This document shows positions 8,048-12,654 of a stretch of 12,654 nucleotides of DNA, piece after piece. Location: positions 1 through 12,654 of the forward strand of contig JBGTOF010000203.1 in the NCBI GenBank assembly GCA_041742695.1, in the 5' to 3' direction. The translations under genes and the position numbers were made by a program. The notes under the pieces were generated by a model that saw nothing but the letters and a program-made list of their open reading frames with translations, did not search any database and was not told the origin of the DNA. The DNA is from Kaiparowitsia sp041742695 (GTDB lineage: Bacteria; Cyanobacteriota; Cyanobacteriia; Elainellales; Elainellaceae). How positions within the stretch are numbered: the stretch's first letter is position 1; each line of letters opens with the position of its first letter.

Positions 8048-8062
8048 TCGTTTAATTAACGA
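8048..8062. promoter_or_regulatory. Palindrome upstream of the xi-GST gene, possible operator
   Basis: TCGTT and AACGA form perfect 5-bp arms around a TAATT centre, about 110 bases upstream of the xi-GST start in an AT-rich stretch. A 15-bp dyad in such a place could be an operator, but no regulator can be named and chance is possible. Confidence 0.25.
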
Positions 8063-8159
8063 CTTTGCTTAATGATCAATTTATAAGATTATGACCCATA
8101 TAAAACGACTCAGAGCCCAGGTATGTTGACCAGACTAGTATGCGCAAAAAATAATGTGT

Positions 8160-8228
8160 GGGGCGATGCAACCGAGTAACGTATCGGCGTGTTGGAGACA
8201 GAGGTTTCTGAACCGAATGCATCGCCCC
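8160..8228. repeat. 69-bp element with 11-bp perfect inverted ends (MITE-like or large terminator)
   Basis: GGGGCGATGCA (8160-8170) is perfectly inverted at 8218-8228, and similarity continues a few bases further in. Inside are two short hairpins (CCGA/TCGG at 8172-8187 and GGTT/AACC at 8203-8214), giving a three-way-junction shape. Read on the minus strand, the second arm is followed by ACACATTATTTTTT, so it could end the pirin transcript. The end sequence resembles short palindromic repeats I recall as dispersed in filamentous cyanobacteria. No transposase and no clear target-site duplication is seen. Confidence 0.5.
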
Positions 8229-8340
8229 GTGGGGTTATACCCCATAAGACAGCATAGGGCGATCGCCCTCGGATTCTCTTCCCCCTGCAGAAAGAACCCT
8301 AGGGCATAGATTTGCCCCAAAGACGATAGCAACGTGAGGA

Positions 8341-9039
8341 TTAAGCTAGGTCAAATAGCAGCACTTCTGTGTCGCTATGAGCTTGCACCTCGAGCAAGGT
8401 TTCGTCAGAAATTGCGGCACCGTCTCCTGCCTCCATAGAGACACCATTGAGGCTGAGTTTACCGCTAGTCACCTGCACCCAAGCATGACGTTGGGGACGC
8501 AGATCAAAGGTGAGGCGATCGCCCTGGCTCAGCACCGTAGCGTATAGATCCACATCCTGGTTGATGTGAACGGCACCCTCGCCGGGGTTGCGGCCTGCTA
8601 CTTTGCGCCAGCTGCCGCGCTTCTCTTCGGTCGGCACAGCGATTTGCCCGTAGCTGGGGGAAAGCCCTGAAGCTTCCGGCAACAGCCAGATTTGCAGCAG
8701 GTGCAGATCCTCCACCCGAGAGGGATTCATTTCGCTATGGGCGACACCGGTTCCGGCGGTCATCGCTTGCACTTCGCCCGCGCGCACAATGGCTTCGTTG
8801 CCCATCGTATCTTTGTGGGCGATCGCCCCTTCTAGCATGTAGGTGATAATTTCCATATCCCGGTGCGGATGGGTGCCAAAGCCGCGCCCTGGCTTGACCC
8901 AGTCTTCATTGATCACCCGCAAGGCGCGAAAGCCCATGTGGTCAGGGTCGTAGTAATTGGCAAAGGAAAAGGTGTGGTAGCTATTGAGCCAGCCGTGATA
9001 GGCATGGCCTCGGTCTTTAGCAGAACGAAGGGTAATCAT
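8341..9039 (-). CDS. Pirin family protein (YhhW-like, possible quercetinase)
   Basis: This encodes a 232-residue bicupin of the pirin family, close in length to E. coli YhhW, which has quercetin 2,3-dioxygenase activity. The metal ligands of the N-terminal cupin are all present at the YhhW spacing: H57 and H59 (GTHPHRDMEI), H101 and E103 (GVAHSEM). The C-terminal cupin (about 135-232) has no metal set, as usual. Related pirins act as flavonoid or aromatic dioxygenases or as redox-linked regulators, and the substrate here is unknown. The start is secured by AGGAGG (9052-9047, minus) seven bases before the ATG. It is divergent from the 90-residue gene at 9173, sharing a 133-base intergenic region, and lies upstream of the xi-GST gene on the same strand. 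Confidence 0.92.
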   Translation of the reverse strand: MITLRSAKDRGHAYHGWLNSYHTFSFANYYDPDHMGFRALRVINEDWVKPGRGFGTHPHRDMEIITYMLEGAIAHKDTMGNEAIVRAGEVQAMTAGTGVAHSEMNPSRVEDLHLLQIWLLPEASGLSPSYGQIAVPTEEKRGSWRKVAGRNPGEGAVHINQDVDLYATVLSQGDRLTFDLRPQRHAWVQVTSGKLSLNGVSMEAGDGAAISDETLLEVQAHSDTEVLLFDLA

Positions 9040-9070
9040 AAACGCACCTCCTAGTGAGCGTTGGGTAGTG

Positions 9071-9099
9071 TTGTGTGGCTACAAACGGATCGGTAGAAT
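9071..9099 (+). promoter_or_regulatory. Possible promoter of the 9173 gene
   Basis: TTGTGT (9071-9076) and TAGAAT (9094-9099) are separated by 17 bases, about 75 bases before the ATG at 9173. The -10 is a good match and the -35 is poor. A small dyad ATCGG/CCGAT (9111-9126) follows in the leader. Confidence 0.28.
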
Positions 9100-9172
9100 A
9101 AGCGTTGGAAATCGGATTAAACCGATCGAAAACAGAGTAGAAATCAGAGAATGTTCTAAGCCAAACATCATC

Positions 9173-9445
9173 ATGAAACACGCTGGGGAAGCTGCTCTTA
9201 ATCAACTAGACGCTATGCTGACAGATCTGCGGCAATGTATCGGGCTTACCGAGAAAAAGCGCGGCGTCTTCTATCAAAAATCCAGCGCATTTTTGCATTT
9301 TCACGAAGAGGGGGACACCCTCTATGCTGACTTAAAAGTGAAGGGCGAGTGGCAGCGATTTAGGGTAAACACCCAGGTTGAGCGCTCTACCTTCGTCGCT
9401 GCCGTTCGCCAAGCTTTGCAGCCGAAGACTGCTTCACGTGAATGA
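9173..9445 (+). CDS. Small conserved-looking protein of unknown function
   Basis: This encodes a 90-residue, probably cytoplasmic protein with no signal peptide or membrane segment. The middle (about residues 28-65) alternates aromatic and hydrophobic residues, with segments such as GVFYQKSSAFLHFHEE, LYADLKV and WQRFRV, suggesting a compact beta-sheet fold, and it ends in a helix (FVAAVRQALQ). I recall similar short proteins in bacteria but cannot name the family. The frame stays open back to 9068, but that part overlaps the divergent promoter region and reads like non-coding sequence, so the ATG at 9173 is preferred even though no clear Shine-Dalgarno sequence precedes it. It ends 19 bases from the tail-to-tail CDGSH gene. 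Confidence 0.65.
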   Translation: MKHAGEAALNQLDAMLTDLRQCIGLTEKKRGVFYQKSSAFLHFHEEGDTLYADLKVKGEWQRFRVNTQVERSTFVAAVRQALQPKTASRE

Positions 9446-9464
9446 ATTTGCTAACCTCGCATAT

Positions 9465-9701
9465 CTAAAGTTTGGCGTGAGAGCCGTCACAGAAGGGCTT
9501 GTTGTCTGCGTACTTGCAATTGCACAGGGCGACTTGCTTCGTCTCTTCAACGTCAAACTTGAGGGGAGTAAATTCTGTACCTTGGTGGGCACCGTTACAG
9601 AAGGGTTGGTTGCTAGATTGACCGCATGAGCACCAATAATAGGTGCCTGCTTCCAGATCCATCACCACTGGCTTTTTATCAGCAATTACTGGCTCAGACA
9701 T
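9465..9701 (-). CDS. Tandem CDGSH iron-sulfur protein
   Basis: This encodes a 78-residue cytosolic protein with two CDGSH-type 2Fe-2S motifs of the CxCx8CxGxH type. The first uses C24, C26, C35 and H39 (CSCGQSSNQPFCNGAH, with Asn in place of the usual Asp). The second uses C60, C62, C71 and H75 (CNCKYADNKPFCDGSH). Each should hold a cluster with three Cys and one His ligand, redox-active and acid-labile, as in mitoNEET relatives. A partner is unknown; electron transfer, cluster transfer or redox sensing are the usual proposals. The ATG at 9701 is preceded by a purine-rich AGAGAGAAG. Upstream lies a tandem 10-bp repeat and the divergent HxlR regulator gene, which could control it. Confidence 0.92.
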   Translation of the reverse strand: MSEPVIADKKPVVMDLEAGTYYWCSCGQSSNQPFCNGAHQGTEFTPLKFDVEETKQVALCNCKYADNKPFCDGSHAKL

Positions 9702-9732
9702 GGGTTCTTCTCTCTGTTTTCAAACGGACTGT

Positions 9733-9754
9733 TCTCAAAGGATCTCAAAGGATC
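9733..9754. repeat. Tandem 10-bp direct repeat ahead of the CDGSH gene
   Basis: TCTCAAAGGA occurs twice head-to-tail (9733-9742 and 9743-9752), followed by TC, starting a third unit. The 10-bp period is about one helical turn. It lies 32 bases upstream of the CDGSH start; if TATAGT on the minus strand (9785-9780) is the -10 box, the repeat falls in the leader. It could be a regulator or leader site; function is unknown. Confidence 0.5.
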
Positions 9755-9932
9755 AAGCAGGAGACCTTGAGTAACGGCGACTATACAATCCGCAGTTAAC
9801 CCAAGACATTGGCGATCTTAAGGAATGGGTTCTGAAGGGCAGGAGGCCATTGCTCAAAAGCATTAAGTATTAAGAATTACCAATAAATTCAGTTTATAGT
9901 AGGTATAGGAGCAAAGGGAAGTATGCACTTTT

Positions 9933-9945
9933 TAGTAAGGTACTA
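9933..9945. promoter_or_regulatory. TAGTA-N3-TACTA dyad before the HxlR gene, possible autoregulatory site
   Basis: TAGTA (9933-9937) and TACTA (9941-9945) are perfect inverted arms, ending five bases before the HxlR start codon and overlapping its weak AAGG ribosome-binding region. A related TAGTAGGTA lies 36 bases upstream at 9897-9905. Some HxlR-type regulators, such as YodB of Bacillus, bind sites built from TACT and AGTA words, so self-control is plausible. Confidence 0.35.
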
Positions 9946-9950
9946 TCCAA

Positions 9951-10400
9951 ATGGAAACCATTAGAGGAAATCAGGCTTGTGGCGATTCCGGTGGGGCAGA
10001 TGCCGCTGGTCTCTCCCTGGCCGACACGCGTTTAGAAACAAAGGGCGATCGCCTGACCTGCTCTGTTGAAACAACGCTAGACATTATCGGCGCACGCTGG
10101 AAGGTGTTAATTTTACATGAGCTATTACAGGGCGTGCGCCGCTTTAACGAACTGCATCGCGCACTGATTGGCATTACGCAAAAGATGCTGACGCAACAAC
10201 TGCGTGAACTGGAACAAGATGGGATTGTGCATCGTGAGGTGTATCAACAGGTGCCGCCTAAGGTGGAGTACTCGCTGACAGAGCTAGGATGCACGCTGGA
10301 ACCCATCTTAGATGCAATGCACCATTGGGGCGTCACCTATCAGGCTGAGCAGGTGAAGCAATTGCAGCAGCGGCAAGAGCAACAGCAGCAGCAAGGATAA
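9951..10400 (+). CDS. HxlR-family transcriptional regulator
   Basis: This encodes a 149-residue winged-helix DNA-binding protein of the HxlR/YodB family. The core starts with CSVETTLDIIGARWKVLIL (37-55), holding the conserved Cys37 that in several family members senses quinones, aldehydes or disulfide stress. The recognition-helix region FNELHRALIGITQKMLTQQLRELE (65-88) and the wing (IVHREVYQQVPPKVEYSLTELG, 92-113) follow. Two features are odd: a 36-residue polar extension before Cys37, longer than usual but with no ATG, GTG or TTG start further in, and a glutamine-rich tail (about 137-148) encoded by CAG/CAA repeats. The gene is divergent from the CDGSH gene and ends five bases before the SAM hydroxide adenosyltransferase gene, so both may be its targets. 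Its ligand is unknown. Confidence 0.9.
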   Translation: METIRGNQACGDSGGADAAGLSLADTRLETKGDRLTCSVETTLDIIGARWKVLILHELLQGVRRFNELHRALIGITQKMLTQQLRELEQDGIVHREVYQQVPPKVEYSLTELGCTLEPILDAMHHWGVTYQAEQVKQLQQRQEQQQQQG

Positions 10401-10405
10401 TTACT

Positions 10406-11209
10406 GTGGCTTGCACTCGAGGGATGCGGCCGTTAGTGACGCTGCTGACGGATTTTGGCACACGCGATGTGTATGTAGGGGTAATGAAGGGGGCGATCGC
10501 CTGCGTCAACCCAGATCTGCACGTTATCGATCTTACGCACCACATTCCCCCGCAGAATGTAGCAGCGGCGCGATTCAATCTGATGAATGCTGTACCCTAT
10601 TTCCCTGCAGATACAGTTCATGTGGCGGTGGTGGATCCGGGTGTGGGCACTGAGCGTCGGGCGATCGCCCTCCAAACGGCTCAGGGCTATCTGGTCGGGC
10701 CAGACAATGGCATCTTCGATGGGGTGTTGCAAATGGGGAGTGCGATCGCCGTAGTGGAACTCACCAATCCTATCTATTGGCGAGACCCTAATCCCAGCGA
10801 TACGTTTCACGGGCGAGACCTATTTGCTCCGGCGGCGGCGCATCTGGCGAGTGGCGTACCGCTGGCAGAGTTAGGACGGGCCGTTGATCCGGCATCACTG
10901 GTGACGCTAGCGCGACCGACCTGGCAGCGACAAGGCTGCTGCATCACGGGCTGCATTCAATACTTAGATCACTTTGGTAACGCGGTGACGACAATTCCTC
11001 AAGGGGCGATCGCCGGGCAAGCGTGGCGAGTAGAGGTTGCCGAGTACTCGTTGCCGGGTTATACCACCTATTCATCCGTAGCTGCAGGAGAACCGTTGGC
11101 GCTGGTGGGCAGCCACGGTTTGATCGAACTGGCGGTGAATAGCGGCAGCGCTAGGGAGACGTTGCAATTGCAAGTGGGCGATCGCGTGGTGGTATGGTGC
11201 GCCTCCTAA
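10406..11209 (+). CDS. SAM hydroxide adenosyltransferase (DUF62 / chlorinase-fluorinase superfamily)
   Basis: This 267-residue enzyme belongs to the family that splits S-adenosylmethionine with water to give adenosine and methionine. Visible motifs are LLTDFGT (13-19), VDPGVG (76-81), GPDNG (98-102), FHGRDLFAP (134-142), DHFGNAVT (188-195) and GLIELAVN (238-245). D77, R84 and H135 fit the Asp-Arg-His set that activates water in the hydrolase members, which argues against a halogenase. The N-terminal domain (to about 165) is alpha/beta and the C-terminal one is a beta barrel. The GTG at 10406 is chosen because AAGGA (10393-10397) lies eight bases upstream; the ATG at 10424 is an alternative giving an 18-base shorter gene and a more typical N-terminus. 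Only five bases separate it from the HxlR stop, implying one transcript. The physiological role of this family is poorly understood. Confidence 0.9.
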   Translation: MACTRGMRPLVTLLTDFGTRDVYVGVMKGAIACVNPDLHVIDLTHHIPPQNVAAARFNLMNAVPYFPADTVHVAVVDPGVGTERRAIALQTAQGYLVGPDNGIFDGVLQMGSAIAVVELTNPIYWRDPNPSDTFHGRDLFAPAAAHLASGVPLAELGRAVDPASLVTLARPTWQRQGCCITGCIQYLDHFGNAVTTIPQGAIAGQAWRVEVAEYSLPGYTTYSSVAAGEPLALVGSHGLIELAVNSGSARETLQLQVGDRVVVWCAS

Positions 11210-11240
11210 ATTCCCAACCCAGGTAGAGTGGGGATGTTTT
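11210..11240 (+). terminator. Probable intrinsic terminator of the HxlR-SAM hydrolase operon
   Basis: Directly after the TAA stop, ATTCCCA (11210-11216) pairs with TGGGGAT (11229-11235) in a 7-bp stem with one G-U wobble and a 12-base loop, followed by GTTTT. The stem is modest and the T-run short, but the position is right. Confidence 0.45.
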
Positions 11241-11259
11241 AAGTGCTACAAATTTTTGC

Positions 11260-11289
11260 TTGACGAGGTTCGCCTTCTTCAGGCATTAT
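11260..11289 (+). promoter_or_regulatory. Promoter of tRNA-Ala
   Basis: TTGACG (11260-11265, five of six to consensus) and CATTAT (11284-11289, four of six) are separated by 18 bases. Transcription would start near 11296, about ten bases before the mature tRNA. The G+C-rich stretch after the -10 resembles the discriminators of stringently controlled stable-RNA promoters. Confidence 0.55.
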
Positions 11290-11306
11290 GGGAAATGCGC
11301 GATCTT

Positions 11307-11379
11307 GGGGATATAGCTCAGTTGGTAGAGCACTTCAATGGCATTGAAGGGGTCAGCGGTTCGAATCCGCTTATCTCCA
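11307..11379 (+). tRNA. tRNA-Ala, anticodon GGC
   Basis: This is a 73-base cloverleaf that decodes GCC and GCU alanine codons. The acceptor stem GGGGATA pairs with TATCTCC and includes the G3-U70 wobble that marks alanine tRNAs, followed by discriminator A73. The D arm is GCTCAGTTGGTAGAGC. The anticodon stem CTTCA/TGAAG encloses loop ATGGCAT with anticodon GGC, and the T arm AGCGG/CCGCT encloses TTCGAAT. CCA is not encoded (ATT follows), so it must be added after transcription, as is common in cyanobacteria. No intron is seen. It stands alone, convergent with ureC. Confidence 0.97.
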
Positions 11380-11543
11380 TTAACTAGACCATCTTGTTAA
11401 GAAACGACTTGGGGAATTCATAAGTCCTTAGTTTGCGGTGGCGTTGTGCTGAGCCAGCAGACGCTTAAAGTGCGGAGTATTGTAGGATTCTCAAACGCTT
11501 TAGGACTGACATACTCTGTGTAGCACCTGGACACAGTTGAACT

Positions 11544-11594
11544 CAACAACGCAAAACCGTGCCGCTTGCAACGCAGGCAGCACGGTTTTAGGCA
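11544..11594 (-). terminator. 51-nt hairpin element, copy B, downstream of ureC
   Basis: A 15-position stem (11553-11567 with 11575-11589; one C-A mismatch, one wobble) closes a seven-base loop, flanked by CAACAAC and TAGGCA as in copy A at 6834-6884. On the minus strand it lies 29 bases past the ureC stop, with AAAA before and TTTT at the foot of the stem, fitting a rho-independent terminator. Between the convergent tRNA-Ala and ureC it could work in both directions. Confidence 0.7.
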
Positions 11595-11622
11595 TTCGCC
11601 CAACTGGCATTAAAACATGACC

Positions 11623-12654
11623 CTAGAACAGGAAGTAGCGTTGAGCCATGGGTAGCACTTCAGCCGGTTCACACGTGAGCAGTTCCCCATCGGCGCGGAC
11701 TTCATAGGTTTCGGGATCGACCTCAATCTGTGGGGTATAGTCATTGAGCTTTAGGTCTTTTTTGCCGATATTGCGCGTGTTGGAAACCGCCACCGCCTGC
11801 TTTTGCAGCTTGAGCTGCGCTGCAATATCCGCATCTACGGCGGCCTGAGAAACAAAGGTCAAGGAGGTAGCGGCCACGGCTCCGGCAAAGCTACCAAACA
11901 TGGGGCGCATGTGTACGGGCTGCGGTGTGGGGATGCTGGCGTTGGGGTCGCCCATCTGGGCCCAGGCAATTAGCCCGCCTTTGATTACCAGCTCTGGCTT
12001 GACGCCAAAAAAAGCGGGCTTCCATAGGCAGAGATCTGCTAGCTTGCCGACTTCTACAGAGCCGACGTGGTGAGAAATGCCATGGGCGATCGCCGGATTG
12101 ATCGTGTACTTTGCAACGTAGCGCTTAGCGCGGGTGTTGTCATTGCGAGACGAGTCCTGCGGCAGCGCCCCACGCTGCACCTTCATCTTATGTCCAGTTT
12201 GCCAGGTGCGACAAATCACCTCCCCGACGCGCCCCATCGCCTGCGAATCTGACGCGATGATGCTGAATGCGCCCAAGTCATGCAGAATATCTTCGGCAGC
12301 AATGGTTTCGCGGCGAATGCGCGACTCAGCAAAGGCCACATCTTCGGGAATACTCTTGTCAAGATGGTGGCACACCATCAGCATGTCAAGGTGTTCCTCT
12401 AAGGTGTTGATGGTGTAAGGGCGAGTGGGATTGGTAGACGAGGGCAGCACGTTTAGCTCGCCACACACCTTGATAATGTCGGGCGCGTGGCCGCCGCCTG
12501 CACCTTCGGTGTGGAAGGTGTGGATGGTTCGCCCTTTGAAGGCGGCGATGGTGTCTTCCACAAAGCCAGACTCGTTGAGCGTGTCGGTGTGGATGCACAC
12601 TTGCACATCGTATTCATCTGCCACGTCGAGGCAGGTGTCAATAGCAGCGGGGGT
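11623..12654 (-). CDS. ureC: Urease subunit alpha, C-terminal part (runs off the window)
   Basis: This is the catalytic nickel subunit of urease, which splits urea to ammonia and carbamate. The window holds the last 343 residues; full-length proteins have about 570, so roughly the first 225, including the first two nickel-binding His and the carbamylated Lys, lie beyond base 12654. The frame is open to the edge (TPAAIDTCLDVADEYDVQV), so the GTG at 12624 is not the real start. Present are the His of IHTDTLNE, the nickel His in HTFHTEGAGGGHAPD, the mobile-flap Cys-His pair in MVCHHLD, and the nickel-binding Asp in IIASDSQAMGRVGE. The C-terminus has the usual CEPAEVLPMAQRYFLF. No frameshift or missing key residue is seen in this part. 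Other ure genes are expected upstream, outside the window. Hairpin copy B follows the stop. Confidence 0.97.
   Translation of the reverse strand, partial: TPAAIDTCLDVADEYDVQVCIHTDTLNESGFVEDTIAAFKGRTIHTFHTEGAGGGHAPDIIKVCGELNVLPSSTNPTRPYTINTLEEHLDMLMVCHHLDKSIPEDVAFAESRIRRETIAAEDILHDLGAFSIIASDSQAMGRVGEVICRTWQTGHKMKVQRGALPQDSSRNDNTRAKRYVAKYTINPAIAHGISHHVGSVEVGKLADLCLWKPAFFGVKPELVIKGGLIAWAQMGDPNASIPTPQPVHMRPMFGSFAGAVAATSLTFVSQAAVDADIAAQLKLQKQAVAVSNTRNIGKKDLKLNDYTPQIEVDPETYEVRADGELLTCEPAEVLPMAQRYFLF

Larger units (their letters stand above)
7940..8340. other. Intergenic region, AT-rich on the left, hairpin-rich on the right
   Basis: This 401-base gap separates the start of the xi-GST gene from the end of the pirin gene. 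The left part (about 7980-8100) is AT-rich, probably holds the xi-GST promoter, and contains the near-palindrome at 8048-8062. The right part holds the inverted-repeat element 8160-8228, a small stem TGGGG/CCCCA around TTATA (8230-8244), and an extended HIP1 palindrome AGGGCGATCGCCCT (8256-8269). No convincing gene is present; a 65-codon open frame on the minus strand runs through the repeats and resembles no protein I know. Confidence 0.6.

Noticed and set aside
8135..8332. 65-codon minus-strand frame after the pirin gene
   Set aside because: It runs through the inverted-repeat element and HIP1 palindromes and has no protein-like composition.
9068..9172. N-terminal extension of the 90-residue protein back to 9068
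   Set aside because: It overlaps the divergent promoter region with pirin, is compositionally unlike the rest, and an internal ATG at 9173 gives a compact protein.
10406..11209. Fluorinase or chlorinase activity for the DUF62 protein
   Set aside because: The Asp-Arg-His set (D77, R84, H135) matches the water-using hydrolases, and no halometabolite genes are nearby.
11307..11379. tRNA-Ala as an integration site for a mobile element
   Set aside because: No integrase gene and no repeat of the tRNA 3' end is seen in the window.
11418..11603. 61-codon minus-strand frame between tRNA-Ala and ureC
   Set aside because: It overlaps hairpin copy B and has no recognisable features or start signal.
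1..12654. Many GCGATCGC palindromes as a special repeat or array
   Set aside because: These are HIP1 sites, which are normal genome-wide in many cyanobacteria; they identify the host group but are not a local feature.

Overview
The window looks like ordinary chromosome of a cyanobacterium. The octamer GCGATCGC (HIP1, the highly iterated palindrome of many cyanobacteria) occurs more than twenty times, inside genes and between them, and several proteins are of typically cyanobacterial type: an HpsL-like polysaccharide protein, 4-hydroxyphenylpyruvate dioxygenase and a urease alpha subunit. The HpsL-like gene hints at a filamentous, motile lineage, but the genus cannot be fixed from this sequence. 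No phage, insertion sequence with a transposase, CRISPR array or defence locus was found.

Layout from left to right. Bases 51-374 (minus) encode a small secreted protein of unknown role. Bases 587-4411 (plus) carry a two-domain phosphotransferase/P-loop kinase, a small membrane protein and a large HpsL/O-antigen-ligase-like membrane protein with a TTG or GTG start. Bases 4639-7939 (minus) hold a glutathionyl-hydroquinone reductase (xi-class GST), a short-chain dehydrogenase lacking the usual catalytic serine, and 4-hydroxyphenylpyruvate dioxygenase. Next come a pirin (8341-9039, minus), a 90-residue protein of unknown function (9173-9445, plus) and a tandem CDGSH iron-sulfur protein (9465-9701, minus). 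An HxlR regulator and a SAM hydroxide adenosyltransferase form a plus-strand operon at 9951-11209. A tRNA-Ala(GGC) with a recognisable promoter follows, and the window ends inside ureC (minus).

Functional threads. From 4.6 to 10.4 kb, several neighbours belong to families that handle quinones, aromatic rings or redox stress: HPPD makes homogentisate for tocopherol, the xi-GST reduces glutathionyl-hydroquinones, pirins include quercetinases, HxlR proteins include quinone/thiol sensors, and CDGSH proteins carry redox-active 2Fe-2S clusters. This clustering is suggestive, but the genes are not one operon.

The most notable non-coding structure is a 51-nt hairpin element present twice (6834-6884 and 11544-11594), with the same flanks and loop size and with compensatory base changes in the stem, each copy downstream of a minus-strand gene. 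A second structured element, with 11-bp perfect inverted ends, lies at 8160-8228 and resembles a small non-autonomous mobile repeat or a large terminator. No clearly new multi-gene system is visible.
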